DNA from: JAJFFW01 sp038534195 | GTDB lineage: Bacteria > Pseudomonadota > Alphaproteobacteria > Caulobacterales > Parvularculaceae | Direction of reading: 5' to 3' | Length of the DNA: 64,000 nucleotides | Assembly: GCA_038534195.1 (NCBI GenBank) | Contig: JBCAXE010000013.1 | Location: forward strand, 1 to 64,000 | Shown here: positions 7,779 to 15,816 of the stretch, in pieces | Layout: the number at the start of each line of letters is the position of its first letter | How positions within the stretch are numbered: the stretch's first letter is position 1 | Position numbers and translations under genes: made by a program | Notes under the pieces: generated by a model | The model's input: the letters and a program-made list of their open reading frames with translations, nothing else | Databases searched by the model: none | What the model was told of the DNA's origin: nothing

Positions 7779-9053
7779 ATGGGGTCCTTTGAAAATCTCA
7801 CAGAAGACTACGCCACCGAGCCTGTGCCGCAGGAAAAAACCTATAGCGGGTGGCGGGTCGGCTTTATCCTCGGCGGGATTGGCATTGCGCTGCCGGCGCT
7901 TTTGAGCGGCGCGGAAGTGGGCAAGGCGCTCGGTTATGAAAAGAGCCTCGCCGCTTTCACGGTCGCTGGGTTTCTGGTGACCGGGCTCGCGATCCTGTCA
8001 GGCTGGGTGGGGATGCGCTCGCGCCTTTCCACTTACATGTTGCTGCGGTTTTCCTTTGGCCGTATGGGCGCACGCCTCGTGAGCCTCACCTTCGCGTTCG
8101 CCCAATTCGGATGGTTCGGGGTCAACGCCTTTTTTTTCGGCGCAGCCGCGTCGAGCGCCGGTGAGGCGACCCTCGGCCTTGGGCTTCCCGGCGACGCTTA
8201 CATCGTTTTCGGGGGCGTTCTTATGACCGCCGCGACCGTGTTTGGGTTCAAAGCGCTCGACAAACTCGCCATGGTCGTTTTTCCGTTGATGGTCACCATG
8301 CTCGCGGTCATGACAGCGCAAACCTTTGCGGGTGCGACGCCGGCGGAGATTTTTGCGCTGCCGGGCGACGCGTCCATGTCGTTCGGCCAGGCGGTGACGG
8401 CGCTGGCCGGCGGGATCATTGTCGGCGTGTTGCTTGTTCCCGATCTGACGCGGTATGCGCGCGGGCCTGTGGACGTGGTGATCGCTGTCTTGATCGCGCT
8501 GGCGATCATTGAGCCGCTGGTTCATGTGGCGGCTTCGGGGCCGGCGCTGCGCTATGGTGAAACCGATCCGCTGGCGCTGATGCTTGCGGCGGGGCTCGGG
8601 GCGGCGGCTTTTTTCTTTCTGATCGTCGCGAGCCTGACCACTAATGCGGTCAATCTCTATGGGTCAGGTCTGTCGCTCGCCGCCGTCTTTCCGAAAGTGC
8701 AAGAATGGGTTTTCATCATCGCCGCAGGCGTCATTGGCACGGGCCTCGCCATCTTCGATATCAGCGAGGTTTTTATCGACTTTCTGGTGTGGCAGAGCGT
8801 TATCTTTTCTTCAGTGCTCGGTGTTTATGTGGTTGACTTTTTCCTGGTGAAGAAGGGCGATTATTCTCTTTCTGCGCTCAACGGCGCGCCGCTTTACTCT
8901 GGCTCTGCGTTCGCCTCCTGGGCGATCGGCGCTATTATATCCGGCTTGACGTATGCGGAGCGGTTTTCGCTGACGGGGATTGCTAATCTCGACGGGGTGA
9001 TCGTAGCGGCGATCCTCTATTTTCTTTTGAGCAAAGCGTCCAGAAAGGAGTGA
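7779..9053 (+). CDS. NCS1-family permease (cytosine/hydantoin type)
   Basis: Inner-membrane transporter of 424 residues with about twelve hydrophobic helices, of the nucleobase:cation symporter-1 (CodB-like) family. The N-terminal segment ends in YSGWRVGFILGGIGIALPALLSG, which matches the first helix of the family, and a conserved FGWFGVNAFFFG segment follows near residue 110. Members carry cytosine, allantoin or hydantoins. The two genes that follow on the same strand, a hydantoinase A-like protein and a DUF917 protein, suggest the substrate is a hydantoin-like ring, but that is inference. Only three bases separate its stop from the next start. A weak TAGGG precedes the ATG. Confidence 0.88.
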   Translation: MGSFENLTEDYATEPVPQEKTYSGWRVGFILGGIGIALPALLSGAEVGKALGYEKSLAAFTVAGFLVTGLAILSGWVGMRSRLSTYMLLRFSFGRMGARLVSLTFAFAQFGWFGVNAFFFGAAASSAGEATLGLGLPGDAYIVFGGVLMTAATVFGFKALDKLAMVVFPLMVTMLAVMTAQTFAGATPAEIFALPGDASMSFGQAVTALAGGIIVGVLLVPDLTRYARGPVDVVIAVLIALAIIEPLVHVAASGPALRYGETDPLALMLAAGLGAAAFFFLIVASLTTNAVNLYGSGLSLAAVFPKVQEWVFIIAAGVIGTGLAIFDISEVFIDFLVWQSVIFSSVLGVYVVDFFLVKKGDYSLSALNGAPLYSGSAFASWAIGAIISGLTYAERFSLTGIANLDGVIVAAILYFLLSKASRKE

Positions 9054-9056
9054 CCC

Positions 9057-10625
9057 ATGCGCATCGGCGTAGATGTCGGCGGCACGCACACAGATGCGGT
9101 CATTATGGACGGCGCGTCACTTGTGGCGGTGACAAAAGCGCTGACCTCCGCCGATATCGCCAGCGGGGTCATCGAGGCGGTGCGCGCGGTGCTGGCGCAA
9201 TCGGGCCTTGCCGCGCCGGCGATCAAGATGATCACCATTGGGACCACGCAATTCACGAACGCAATTGTCGAGCGGCGCGAGCTTAGTCCAGTTGCGGCGT
9301 TGCGCATCGGCGCGCAATCCTCGGCGGCCTTGCCCATCGGCGCCAAGTGGCCGGCTGATATTAGTGCGGCCGCCATCCTTTCCGGCGCGATGGCTGATGG
9401 CGGCCACGAATATGACGGAACGCCGATTACGCCGCTTGACGATGCAGCCATCGAGGGCGCGATTGAGGCGGCGGCAGCCGCCGGCGCTGAAGCGGTCGCC
9501 GTGACGTCGGTTTTCGCCACCGCTAATCCCGATGCGGAGAAAAATATTGCGGAAAAAATCCGAGAGCGATTGCCCGGCGCCGCGCTATCGCTTTCCCATG
9601 AACTGGGGCGGATTGGGCTTTACCAGCGCGAAAACGCCACGATCCTAAACGCGGCGTTGATGGCGCTCGCCGAGAAAGTCGTAACGGCCTTCGAAGACGC
9701 GTTCGCCGCGCTGTCGCTGTCGTGCCCGCTGTTTCTCAGCCAGAATGATGGCACGCTGATGTCCGCGGATTATGCGCGCCGCTATCCGGTGTTCACCTTT
9801 TCATCAGGCCCCACCAACTCGATGCGCGGAGCGGCCTATCTCAGTGGTCTCGCCAACGCGATGGTCGTCGACGTGGGCGGCACCACGTCGGACATCGGCA
9901 TGCTCATTGACGGCTTTCCACGACCATCGGGCACAGCGGTAGAGATCGGCGGTGTTCTGACGAACTTCCGTATGCCAGATGTGCTGGCGCTTGGCCTTGG
10001 CGGCGGGTCGATTGTGAGCGCCGACGGCGCGCGCGTCGGTCCCCAATCGGTGGGCCGTGATCTCGTGCGTGAGGGACGCGTGTTTGGCGGCGACGTCTTG
10101 ACGGCGAGCGATGTGGCTGTGGCGACGGCGCGCGCTGACTTTGGCGACAAGACCCACGTGTCGAACCTCGACGCGGCGGTGGCCGCCCGCGCAAGCGAGG
10201 CCATGAGCGCGATGCTGGCCCGCGGCGTCGACCGGATGAAGACAAGCGCAGAGCCCGCGCCGCTTATCGTTGTTGGCGGCGGCGGATTTCTCGCCCCCGA
10301 TATGCTGCCGGGCGTCAGCGAGGTCATCCGCCCACAGAACGCTGGTGTCGCCAACGCGATCGGCGCGGCCTTCGCCCAAATCGGCGGCGAAGCGGAGGTC
10401 ATCTATAGCGCGTCGACGCGCCCGCGCGATGAAGCGCTTTCAGCAGCCAAAAAGCGGGCGACCGAACGGGCGATTGGGGCGGGCGCCGATCCGCAAACGA
10501 CGGATATTGTGGAGGTGGAAGAAACGCCCATGAGTTACATGTCGGAGCCGGGCGCGGTGATCCGGGTGAAAGCGGTCGGCGACGCGGATCTGTCGCGGTT
10601 CGCCGCGCAAACGGGGGCGTCATGA
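9057..10625 (+). CDS. Hydantoinase/oxoprolinase A-family protein
   Basis: Cytoplasmic protein of 522 residues of the HyuA / hydantoinase A family, which use an actin-like ATPase fold to open hydantoin or oxoproline rings. The N-terminal phosphate-binding segment MRIGVDVGGTHTDAV and the second VVDVGGTTSDIG segment near residue 275 are both present. So is the IGTTQFTNAIVERR stretch near 62, typical of the family's N-terminal domain. Length agrees with short, stand-alone members. No hydantoinase B subunit is encoded nearby. An AAAGGAG ribosome binding site precedes the ATG, and the stop overlaps the next start by four bases (ATGA), so the two are translationally coupled. Actual substrate unknown. 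Confidence 0.9.
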   Translation: MRIGVDVGGTHTDAVIMDGASLVAVTKALTSADIASGVIEAVRAVLAQSGLAAPAIKMITIGTTQFTNAIVERRELSPVAALRIGAQSSAALPIGAKWPADISAAAILSGAMADGGHEYDGTPITPLDDAAIEGAIEAAAAAGAEAVAVTSVFATANPDAEKNIAEKIRERLPGAALSLSHELGRIGLYQRENATILNAALMALAEKVVTAFEDAFAALSLSCPLFLSQNDGTLMSADYARRYPVFTFSSGPTNSMRGAAYLSGLANAMVVDVGGTTSDIGMLIDGFPRPSGTAVEIGGVLTNFRMPDVLALGLGGGSIVSADGARVGPQSVGRDLVREGRVFGGDVLTASDVAVATARADFGDKTHVSNLDAAVAARASEAMSAMLARGVDRMKTSAEPAPLIVVGGGGFLAPDMLPGVSEVIRPQNAGVANAIGAAFAQIGGEAEVIYSASTRPRDEALSAAKKRATERAIGAGADPQTTDIVEVEETPMSYMSEPGAVIRVKAVGDADLSRFAAQTGAS

Positions 10626-11710
10626 AAATCGAAGCCGCCGATATTCCCGACATCGCCCTTGGCGGCGCCTTTCTCGCGACCGGCGGGGGCGGCGATACGC
10701 TCATCGGCGAGATCACGGCCGAAGCCGCCTTGCGCACCCATGGCCCGGTGACGCTTGCAGCGCTCGACAAGGTCCGCGACGACGCGCTCATCGTTCCGAT
10801 CGGCGCCGTCGGCTCGCCGACGATCATGCTCGAAAAACCGTCAAATGGTCATGAGGCCGGCTGGGCGCTCGACGCGCTTGAAAGTTTCCTGGGGCGCAAG
10901 GCTGACGCGCTTATCGCCTTCGAAGCAGGCGGCATGAATGCGCTGATCCCGTTTTGTCTCGCTGCTGAACGGGGCTTGCCGGTGCTTGACGCCGACGGCA
11001 TGGGGCGCGCCTTCCCGGAAATCCAGATGGAAAGTTTTTCCATCTATGGCGTGTCCTCGACGCCGCTGGCGCTGGCGTCCGAGCTTGGGGACCGGATGAT
11101 CCTTGACCATGTGCGCTCGCCGGAACTCGCCGAACGGCTGATCAGGCATTTTTGCATGGACGCAGGCGGCGGTCAGTGCATTAGCGCCGAACATGTGATG
11201 GACGGCGCCACGGCTCGGCGCGTCGCGGTGCCCGGCACAATTTCATTGTGCCTGGAGATTGGACGTCTCTTGCGGGAGAATGCTAATCAACTGCCAATTT
11301 TCCTCAGCAGGCTGACGACGTTACTGGAGCCGACCCATTATGGTGAGGTGCGGAAAATCTTTGAGGGCAAGGTCACGGACATCGCCCGGCGGATGGAAGG
11401 CGGCTATGATTATGGCGATCTGCGCCTTGCGCCATTCGATAACGCCGCTGCGATGGAAATCCGTATCAAGAACGAATATTTGTTGGCGCTGCGTGGGCGC
11501 GAGCCGGTCGCAATGACGCCTGATCTCATCTGCGTGCTTGATATGGAAACCGGCCGCCCGATCACGGCGGAAACGCTCCGCTACGGCCAGCGCGTGACGG
11601 TGATCGCCATTGGCGCGCCGGCCCTGATGCGCACGCCCCGCGCCCTCGAAGTGGTGGCGCCGCGAAATTTCGGCTTTGACTATGATTATACGCCGCTGGA
11701 AGCGCTCTGA
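10622..11710 (+). CDS. DUF917 / S-methyl-thiohydantoin desulfurase-like protein
   Basis: A 362-residue cytoplasmic protein of the DUF917 family, for which recent database naming uses S-methyl thiohydantoin desulfurase domain. The N-terminal signature ALGGAFLATGGGGDT is visible at about residues 11-25, and the GGMNALIPF stretch near residue 102 also fits. Members nearly always stand beside hydantoinase A-like genes, as here, where it overlaps the upstream gene by four bases. The desulfurase name may not describe this member; hydrolysis or opening of a hydantoin-like ring is the most that context supports. The gene ends the cassette; 276 bp without a gene follow. Confidence 0.85.
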   Translation: MKIEAADIPDIALGGAFLATGGGGDTLIGEITAEAALRTHGPVTLAALDKVRDDALIVPIGAVGSPTIMLEKPSNGHEAGWALDALESFLGRKADALIAFEAGGMNALIPFCLAAERGLPVLDADGMGRAFPEIQMESFSIYGVSSTPLALASELGDRMILDHVRSPELAERLIRHFCMDAGGGQCISAEHVMDGATARRVAVPGTISLCLEIGRLLRENANQLPIFLSRLTTLLEPTHYGEVRKIFEGKVTDIARRMEGGYDYGDLRLAPFDNAAAMEIRIKNEYLLALRGREPVAMTPDLICVLDMETGRPITAETLRYGQRVTVIAIGAPALMRTPRALEVVAPRNFGFDYDYTPLEAL

Positions 11711-11986
11711 CCCCAGCGTCCGGTCTGTTCCCGCATTCGGGGAAATCTTTTTTTCCGATCGCCGCAATATTGGCCGCGCCCGGTTACGCTGGAACCCCCG
11801 CCGTTAAAGGCTTTGAGGCAGATACTGGACAATTTGTGGGAAACTTATCTTCCCCCTCCGTCACGCCCCGTAAGATGGCGGGCGTCGGCGTCACAAGCGT
11901 CGGTCCCGCCGGCGCGTGGTTTCGCGCCTCAGCGGGCGCTCTTTGACATTTTGGTTTTTTACGCGGCGCGCCGCTCGTGTGCGCCG
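11711..11986. other. Intergenic region between two convergent genes
   Basis: This 276-bp gap between the DUF917 gene (plus) and truB (minus) holds no convincing coding region. A GGGGAAATCTTTTTTTCC stretch at about 11740-11759 could act as a weak terminator after the DUF917 gene, and a GC-rich palindrome GCGGCGCGCCGC follows truB on the minus strand but lacks a T-run. No repeat or RNA gene was recognised. Confidence 0.5.
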
Positions 11987-12919
11987 TTACAAATTGAAGA
12001 CGCGCACCGGCTTCAATTTTAGTCCGTCCAGGGCGCAAATCGCCACCGGGTCGCCATGGAGGCTGGCGAGCACTTCGGGGATGAACCCGGCGCGCTCACC
12101 GCGCACGCCCTTGGCCGCCGCGGGCGCGATGACGGCGGCTTGTCCGCGTTTGAGCTTTTCCGCTTCAGCGCCGGAGATCGCCGTTTGCGGCATGGCGGCG
12201 AGGGCGGCGTCGATCCCGAGCAGGGCTTCATCGCGGTCGGCGGGCGCCTCGAACGCCTCAAGGTCCGCGACCGTGACCCCGTCTTCCGCGCGGAAGGGGC
12301 CGACCGCGAGACGGCGCAACGCGCTCACATGGCCTTCGGTCCCCATAGCTTTGGCCATATCTCGCACCAGCGCGCGCACATAGGCGCCCTTGCCGGTCAC
12401 AGCTTCGAAGACCGCGGTGTCTTTGTCGGGCGTCTCGACCAGGATCAATTCGTGAATGTCGATCGTCCGTGTGGGCAACTCGACCGTCTCGCCGGCGCGC
12501 GCTTTGTCGTAGGCGCGCTCGCCGTCGATTTTGATGGCGGAAAATTGCGGCGGCGTCTGGTCGATTTCCCCGGTGAAGTCGGGGAGAACGGTCTCAATGT
12601 CGGCGGCGCTTGGGCGATGATCGGATGCGGCGATCACCTCGCCTTCGGCGTCGTCGGTCGTCGTGGTCTCGCCCCAGCGCGCGGTGAAACGGTAGCGCTT
12701 TTCAGCGTCCATAATGTAGGGAACCGTCTTTGTCGCTTCGCCGAAGGCGATCGGCAACACGCCCGTGGCGAGCGGGTCAAGCGTGCCCGCATGGCCGGCC
12801 TTTTGCGCTTGAAACAGCCATTTCGCCTTCGAGACGGCTTCGGTGGAGCCGACGTCATACGCCTTGTCGAGGATCAGCCAGCCCGAAACCGGACGGCCCT
12901 TTTTATTACGTCTTCCCAT
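11987..12919 (-). CDS. truB: tRNA pseudouridine(55) synthase TruB
   Basis: Makes pseudouridine 55 in the T-loop of tRNAs. With the ATG at 12919 the protein has 310 residues, the standard length. It shows the family motif GHAGTLDPLATGVLP with the catalytic Asp at residue 48, then DAEKRYRFTARWGETTTTDDAEG and the C-terminal GAYVRALVRDMA segment. A longer reading from 13036 adds 39 Arg/Trp-rich residues that do not fit the family, so it was set aside. TruB is part of the ancestral rbfA-truB-rpsO-pnp cluster but is separated from rpsO by an opposite-strand three-gene cassette and from rbfA by a lipoprotein gene. A hairpin upstream suggests it is transcribed from its own promoter. Confidence 0.97.
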   Translation of the reverse strand: MGRRNKKGRPVSGWLILDKAYDVGSTEAVSKAKWLFQAQKAGHAGTLDPLATGVLPIAFGEATKTVPYIMDAEKRYRFTARWGETTTTDDAEGEVIAASDHRPSAADIETVLPDFTGEIDQTPPQFSAIKIDGERAYDKARAGETVELPTRTIDIHELILVETPDKDTAVFEAVTGKGAYVRALVRDMAKAMGTEGHVSALRRLAVGPFRAEDGVTVADLEAFEAPADRDEALLGIDAALAAMPQTAISGAEAEKLKRGQAAVIAPAAAKGVRGERAGFIPEVLASLHGDPVAICALDGLKLKPVRVFNL

Positions 12920-12970
12920 GTGCGATCCGTTTAGCGCCCGAGCCCGGATTGGACGGGGTAGGGCCAGATT

Positions 12971-12999
12971 GAAAGCCGCCCACGAAAGCTGCGGGCGGC
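12971..12999 (-). terminator. Possible terminator after the methyltransferase-like gene
   Basis: A seven-base perfect stem GCCGCCC / GGGCGGC with an 11-base loop is followed on the minus strand by TTTC. It lies 75 bases after the stop at 13074 and before truB. The T-run is poor, so the call is tentative. Confidence 0.45.
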
Positions 13000-13073
13000 G
13001 GCGCTGTTCAAACCACCAAGCGGGCCGCGCCGTCAAGCGGAAGAGATGCCGGTAACGTCCGAGTTTGCGATTT

Positions 13074-13883
13074 TCACTCAGGCTTCTGAAAAAGCATCAC
13101 GAAGCGATTGGTCTTTCCGCGCAATGGTCCGAAGACGCCTTCTTCCATCGGGTCGTCGGGATTGGCGAGGAGGTCGCTTTCCTTCACAAGCGTGAAGCCC
13201 GCGGCCTCAATCTCGGGCCTGACCACTGCCGGGTCGATGCGGTGGAGGTCATTGGTGACCGCGTCGCCGGCGCCGGCTTTCGCGGCGTGGTCGATGATCA
13301 AGTAGTAGCCGCCGGGCTTCAGCGCCTCGAAGATCGCTTTGTTCATCTTCGCGCGGTCAACGCCGGACCAGACCGTGTCGTGATAATAGAGGATGTTCAA
13401 AACCCGATCGACGGGCGTGTCCAATGCGATCTCGTCGAGATTCATGCGCAGGCTGATGATGTTGTCATCATCGCTGGCGTCGCCGTATGCGTCCGCCGCG
13501 TCCAACGCCTGAGGAAAGAATTCTTCAAGCCGCTTCGGCCCGATCATGATTAATTCGCCGTTGGGACCCACCACATCCGCCAACAGTGGCGCGTAATAGT
13601 CAGGGCTTGAGGCGATATCGACGACGGTCTGGCCGGGCTGAATATCGGCGAGGCGTAACACCGCGGCTGGCTTACGGCCGGTGTCGCGGTCGCGCGCTTC
13701 CTGGCTTCGCGCCGGGTTCAGGATCGCTTTCGAGATCGCATCAAGGGCGATTGAACCGGTCTGGATGGAATCGTCGTCCGGCGCTTTTGTTTCGCTTGTT
13801 TCTTGCGCGGCGTTCGCTTTTTCCTCGTTCGCGCAAGCGGCCAGCGACAGGAGCGCGGCGCCCGCTAGAATTACGTGTTTCAT
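13074..13883 (-). CDS. Predicted lipoprotein with a degenerate class I methyltransferase fold
   Basis: A 269-residue exported protein: the first 17 residues form a lipoprotein signal ending in LAAC. The rest resembles the COG4798-type predicted methyltransferases, with ARSQEARDRDTGRKPAAVL, the motif-I region VVDIASSPDYYAPLL and FEALKPGGYYLIIDH. The glycine-rich SAM loop expected in motif I is replaced by SSPD, and SAM is not known in the periplasm. The protein may therefore bind another ligand or be non-catalytic. The ORF opens with GTG at 13892, but the GAGGAA element fits the ATG at 13883. It lies between rbfA and truB, which are normally adjacent; no functional link is evident. Confidence 0.8.
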   Translation of the reverse strand: MKHVILAGAALLSLAACANEEKANAAQETSETKAPDDDSIQTGSIALDAISKAILNPARSQEARDRDTGRKPAAVLRLADIQPGQTVVDIASSPDYYAPLLADVVGPNGELIMIGPKRLEEFFPQALDAADAYGDASDDDNIISLRMNLDEIALDTPVDRVLNILYYHDTVWSGVDRAKMNKAIFEALKPGGYYLIIDHAAKAGAGDAVTNDLHRIDPAVVRPEIEAAGFTLVKESDLLANPDDPMEEGVFGPLRGKTNRFVMLFQKPE

Positions 13884-13950
13884 TCGTTGCACTTCCTCTG
13901 CAGATGTTGCGCCGCCTGGCCGCTACTATACGCCGGCGCCGGCAACGCGT

Positions 13951-14370
13951 CTAATCTTCAGGCTGTTCGGCTTGCAGGTCGCGGCGCACCTCAGGGCTCG
14001 CCAGCAATTCGTCGATCTTTGTGGCCTCTGCGAAGCTCTCATCGCGGCGGAACGACAAAGCGGGCGTGAATTTCAGATCAATCTTCTGGCCCAGGAGATG
14101 CCGGATATGGGGCGCGATCTTGTTGAGCGCGGCGATTACTGAGCCGTCCCCATCGCCCGCGACGGTGACGCCAAGAGGCGCGCAAAAGACGGTGGCGTTT
14201 TTTAAATCAGGCGAGGCGCGCACTTCGCTGACGGTGAGGGAGACGCCCGCCAGCGACGGGTCGCGCAAATCCTCGCGCTGGAAAATCTCTACCAGCGCGT
14301 GACGGATCAACTCGCCCGCCCGCAACTGCCGTTGAGAGGGGCCCTTGGTTTTGGGAAATCTTTTGGCCAT
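13951..14370 (-). CDS. rbfA: 30S ribosome-binding factor RbfA
   Basis: Late assembly factor of the 30S subunit, needed for 16S rRNA 5'-end maturation and cold adaptation. The 139 residues form the single KH-like domain of the family: SQRQLRAGELIRHALVEIF at the N-terminus, the DPSLAGVSLTVSEVRASPDLKNATVF strand region (in parts) and IAPHIRHLLGQKIDLKFTP. The acidic C-terminal tail is usual. It heads the rbfA-truB-rpsO-pnp group on the minus strand, with a lipoprotein gene now between it and truB. A 46-bp gap separates it from the DUF6958-like gene before it. Confidence 0.95.
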   Translation of the reverse strand: MAKRFPKTKGPSQRQLRAGELIRHALVEIFQREDLRDPSLAGVSLTVSEVRASPDLKNATVFCAPLGVTVAGDGDGSVIAALNKIAPHIRHLLGQKIDLKFTPALSFRRDESFAEATKIDELLASPEVRRDLQAEQPED

Positions 14371-14416
14371 GGCGGCAATGTAGGCCGCACGGGCGCGGAA
14401 TTAAAGGGGAGGCGCC

Positions 14417-14719
14417 TCAATCGCGCAGAGCGATGCGCTGTGGACCCTTGCCGTCTAGACGCACGATGTCGCCGCGTACTTCCATCTCCAGCTTAACGGT
14501 GGTTACGTGCCATTTGAGCGAGCCAAGCCGCTCTAAAGTGTCAGCGTCGAGGCGCCCGCGCACTTTCTCGTGCAAGTCTTTGAAGGGAACCGCGCCGTCT
14601 TTCTTCAGTATTAAGAGGATGGCGGCGCTGACGGCGTCATATTTCCATTTCGGAATATTGGTGACGCCGTCGCGTCCCTCGGCCGGCGTGCGGCAGGCGA
14701 CTTTTTCTTCGTTACGCAT
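14417..14719 (-). CDS. Small DUF6958-like protein
   Basis: A 100-residue soluble protein. The segment IPKWKYDAVSAAILLILKK, then LHEKVRGRL and KWHVTTVKLEMEVRGDI, looks like the small helical/winged-helix domain I associate with DUF6958; the match is from memory and tentative. It has no known function. The ATG overlaps the end of the TrpF-like gene by eight bases, so translation is probably coupled. No signal peptide or membrane segment is present. Confidence 0.7.
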   Translation of the reverse strand: MRNEEKVACRTPAEGRDGVTNIPKWKYDAVSAAILLILKKDGAVPFKDLHEKVRGRLDADTLERLGSLKWHVTTVKLEMEVRGDIVRLDGKGPQRIALRD

Positions 14720-15389
14720 GAGGCTTTAAGGCCTCGGCGAAGGCGCGGACTTTTTCAGGCAACAATTGATATCCCGCTTCCCGGTCGCGGAGCCCCGAAC
14801 AAAGATCGACGCCCCAGGGGCGAACCGCCTGCATGGCGTCGGCCACATTGCCGGGGTGCAGTCCGCCGGCCAGGAGCACCGGTTTGTCAATGTTCTCGAC
14901 AATCCGTTTGCTGACGGACCAGTCATGCACATCGCCGGTGCCGCCGAGGGTGCGTTCGGGCGCGCTCGGCTTGCCGGAGTCGAGAAGAATGATGTCGGCG
15001 TGCGCCGCCGCTTCCTCTGCTTCCGCGAGCGCGCTGTCGTCTTCCACATGCACAACCTGAATGATGCGCACGTCCGGGCAGTCGCGCCGGATCTTGGCGT
15101 AAGCGCCGTTTTCGGGCAGGTCCACAATCTGGACCGTGTTGACGCCGGTCGCCGCCACATGATCGGCGAGCCCCGCGCCGTCGGTGCGGCTTGTGAGCAG
15201 CGTCGTCCAAATGCGGTCGTCGTGCGTTTTACGAATGGTCGCCGCAATCCCGGTGATGATCTCGTCAGAAATCAGCCCCGGTCCGTTGGGCATATTGTCG
15301 GCCACAAGACCCACTGCATGCGCGCCGGCAGCGATGGCCATCTCGGCTTCGGCCAGCGAAAGCATGCAACAGATTTTCAGCGGAAGCAT
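14712..15389 (-). CDS. Phosphoribosylanthranilate isomerase-like protein (TrpF paralogue)
   Basis: A 225-residue TIM-barrel protein related to TrpF. The catalytic pair is kept: Cys7 in KICCM and Asp137 in ILLDS, and so are LGGTG at 148-152 and the LAGGLHPGNV phosphate-binding segment at 173-182. Other family positions differ: the usual KICG is KICC, the QFHG strand is QIVD, and the VDVSSGVE end is VDLCSGLRD. A canonical trpF stands at 21460-22140, so this copy is unlikely to be the tryptophan enzyme and may act on another ribosylated or open-chain aldose phosphate. It follows the VOC gene by 25 bases and overlaps the DUF6958-like gene, forming a small operon. Confidence 0.82.
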   Translation of the reverse strand: MLPLKICCMLSLAEAEMAIAAGAHAVGLVADNMPNGPGLISDEIITGIAATIRKTHDDRIWTTLLTSRTDGAGLADHVAATGVNTVQIVDLPENGAYAKIRRDCPDVRIIQVVHVEDDSALAEAEEAAAHADIILLDSGKPSAPERTLGGTGDVHDWSVSKRIVENIDKPVLLAGGLHPGNVADAMQAVRPWGVDLCSGLRDREAGYQLLPEKVRAFAEALKPHA

Positions 15390-15414
15390 CGGCGCTGCTC
15401 CTCAGCGGTTCCGG

Positions 15415-15798
15415 CTATCCTTTAGCGTCCGGATTATGTTGGGTCTCCCACAATTGTATCGGATTGCCCTCCGGGTCCTCAAGACGCGCGAATACGCCGT
15501 TGGGATAGGTCTGGTCGTCAACGTCAACCGCAATTCCCGCCGCCTTCAGTTGGGTGACCATGGCGGTGAGGTCGGGCACCCGAAAGTTGATCATCCACTG
15601 CTGGTCCTTTGCGCCGAAATAGTCGGTGTCGTGAGCGAACGGCGCGAATACCGTTTCACCGGCGTCCTGCGTCCAGCATTCAGCGTCATAATCCTTAGGC
15701 ACGCGCGCTACGCCGAGATGGCGCTCATACCATTCGCCAAGGGCGGCGGGGTCCTTCGCGCGGAAGAAGAGCCCGCCGATGCCGCAAACTTTTTCCAT
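15415..15798 (-). CDS. VOC-family (glyoxalase-like) protein
   Basis: A 127-residue single vicinal-oxygen-chelate module pair (beta-alpha-beta-beta-beta twice). FFRAKDPAALGEWYERHLG near the N-terminus and the terminal FARLEDPEGNPIQLWE segment are the recognisable family signatures, the latter carrying the usual metal-ligand Glu. Members include glyoxalases, dioxygenases and antibiotic-binding proteins, so the reaction is not determined. It lies 18 bases after the DUF4199 gene and 25 bases before the TrpF-like gene on the same strand. Confidence 0.88.
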   Translation of the reverse strand: MEKVCGIGGLFFRAKDPAALGEWYERHLGVARVPKDYDAECWTQDAGETVFAPFAHDTDYFGAKDQQWMINFRVPDLTAMVTQLKAAGIAVDVDDQTYPNGVFARLEDPEGNPIQLWETQHNPDAKG

Positions 15799-15816
15799 GA
15801 TTGTTTTCTCTGTTTT

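Noticed and set aside
12056..12934. 292-codon plus-strand open frame over truB
   Set aside because: Fully antisense to truB, no family similarity, no ribosome binding site; shadow.
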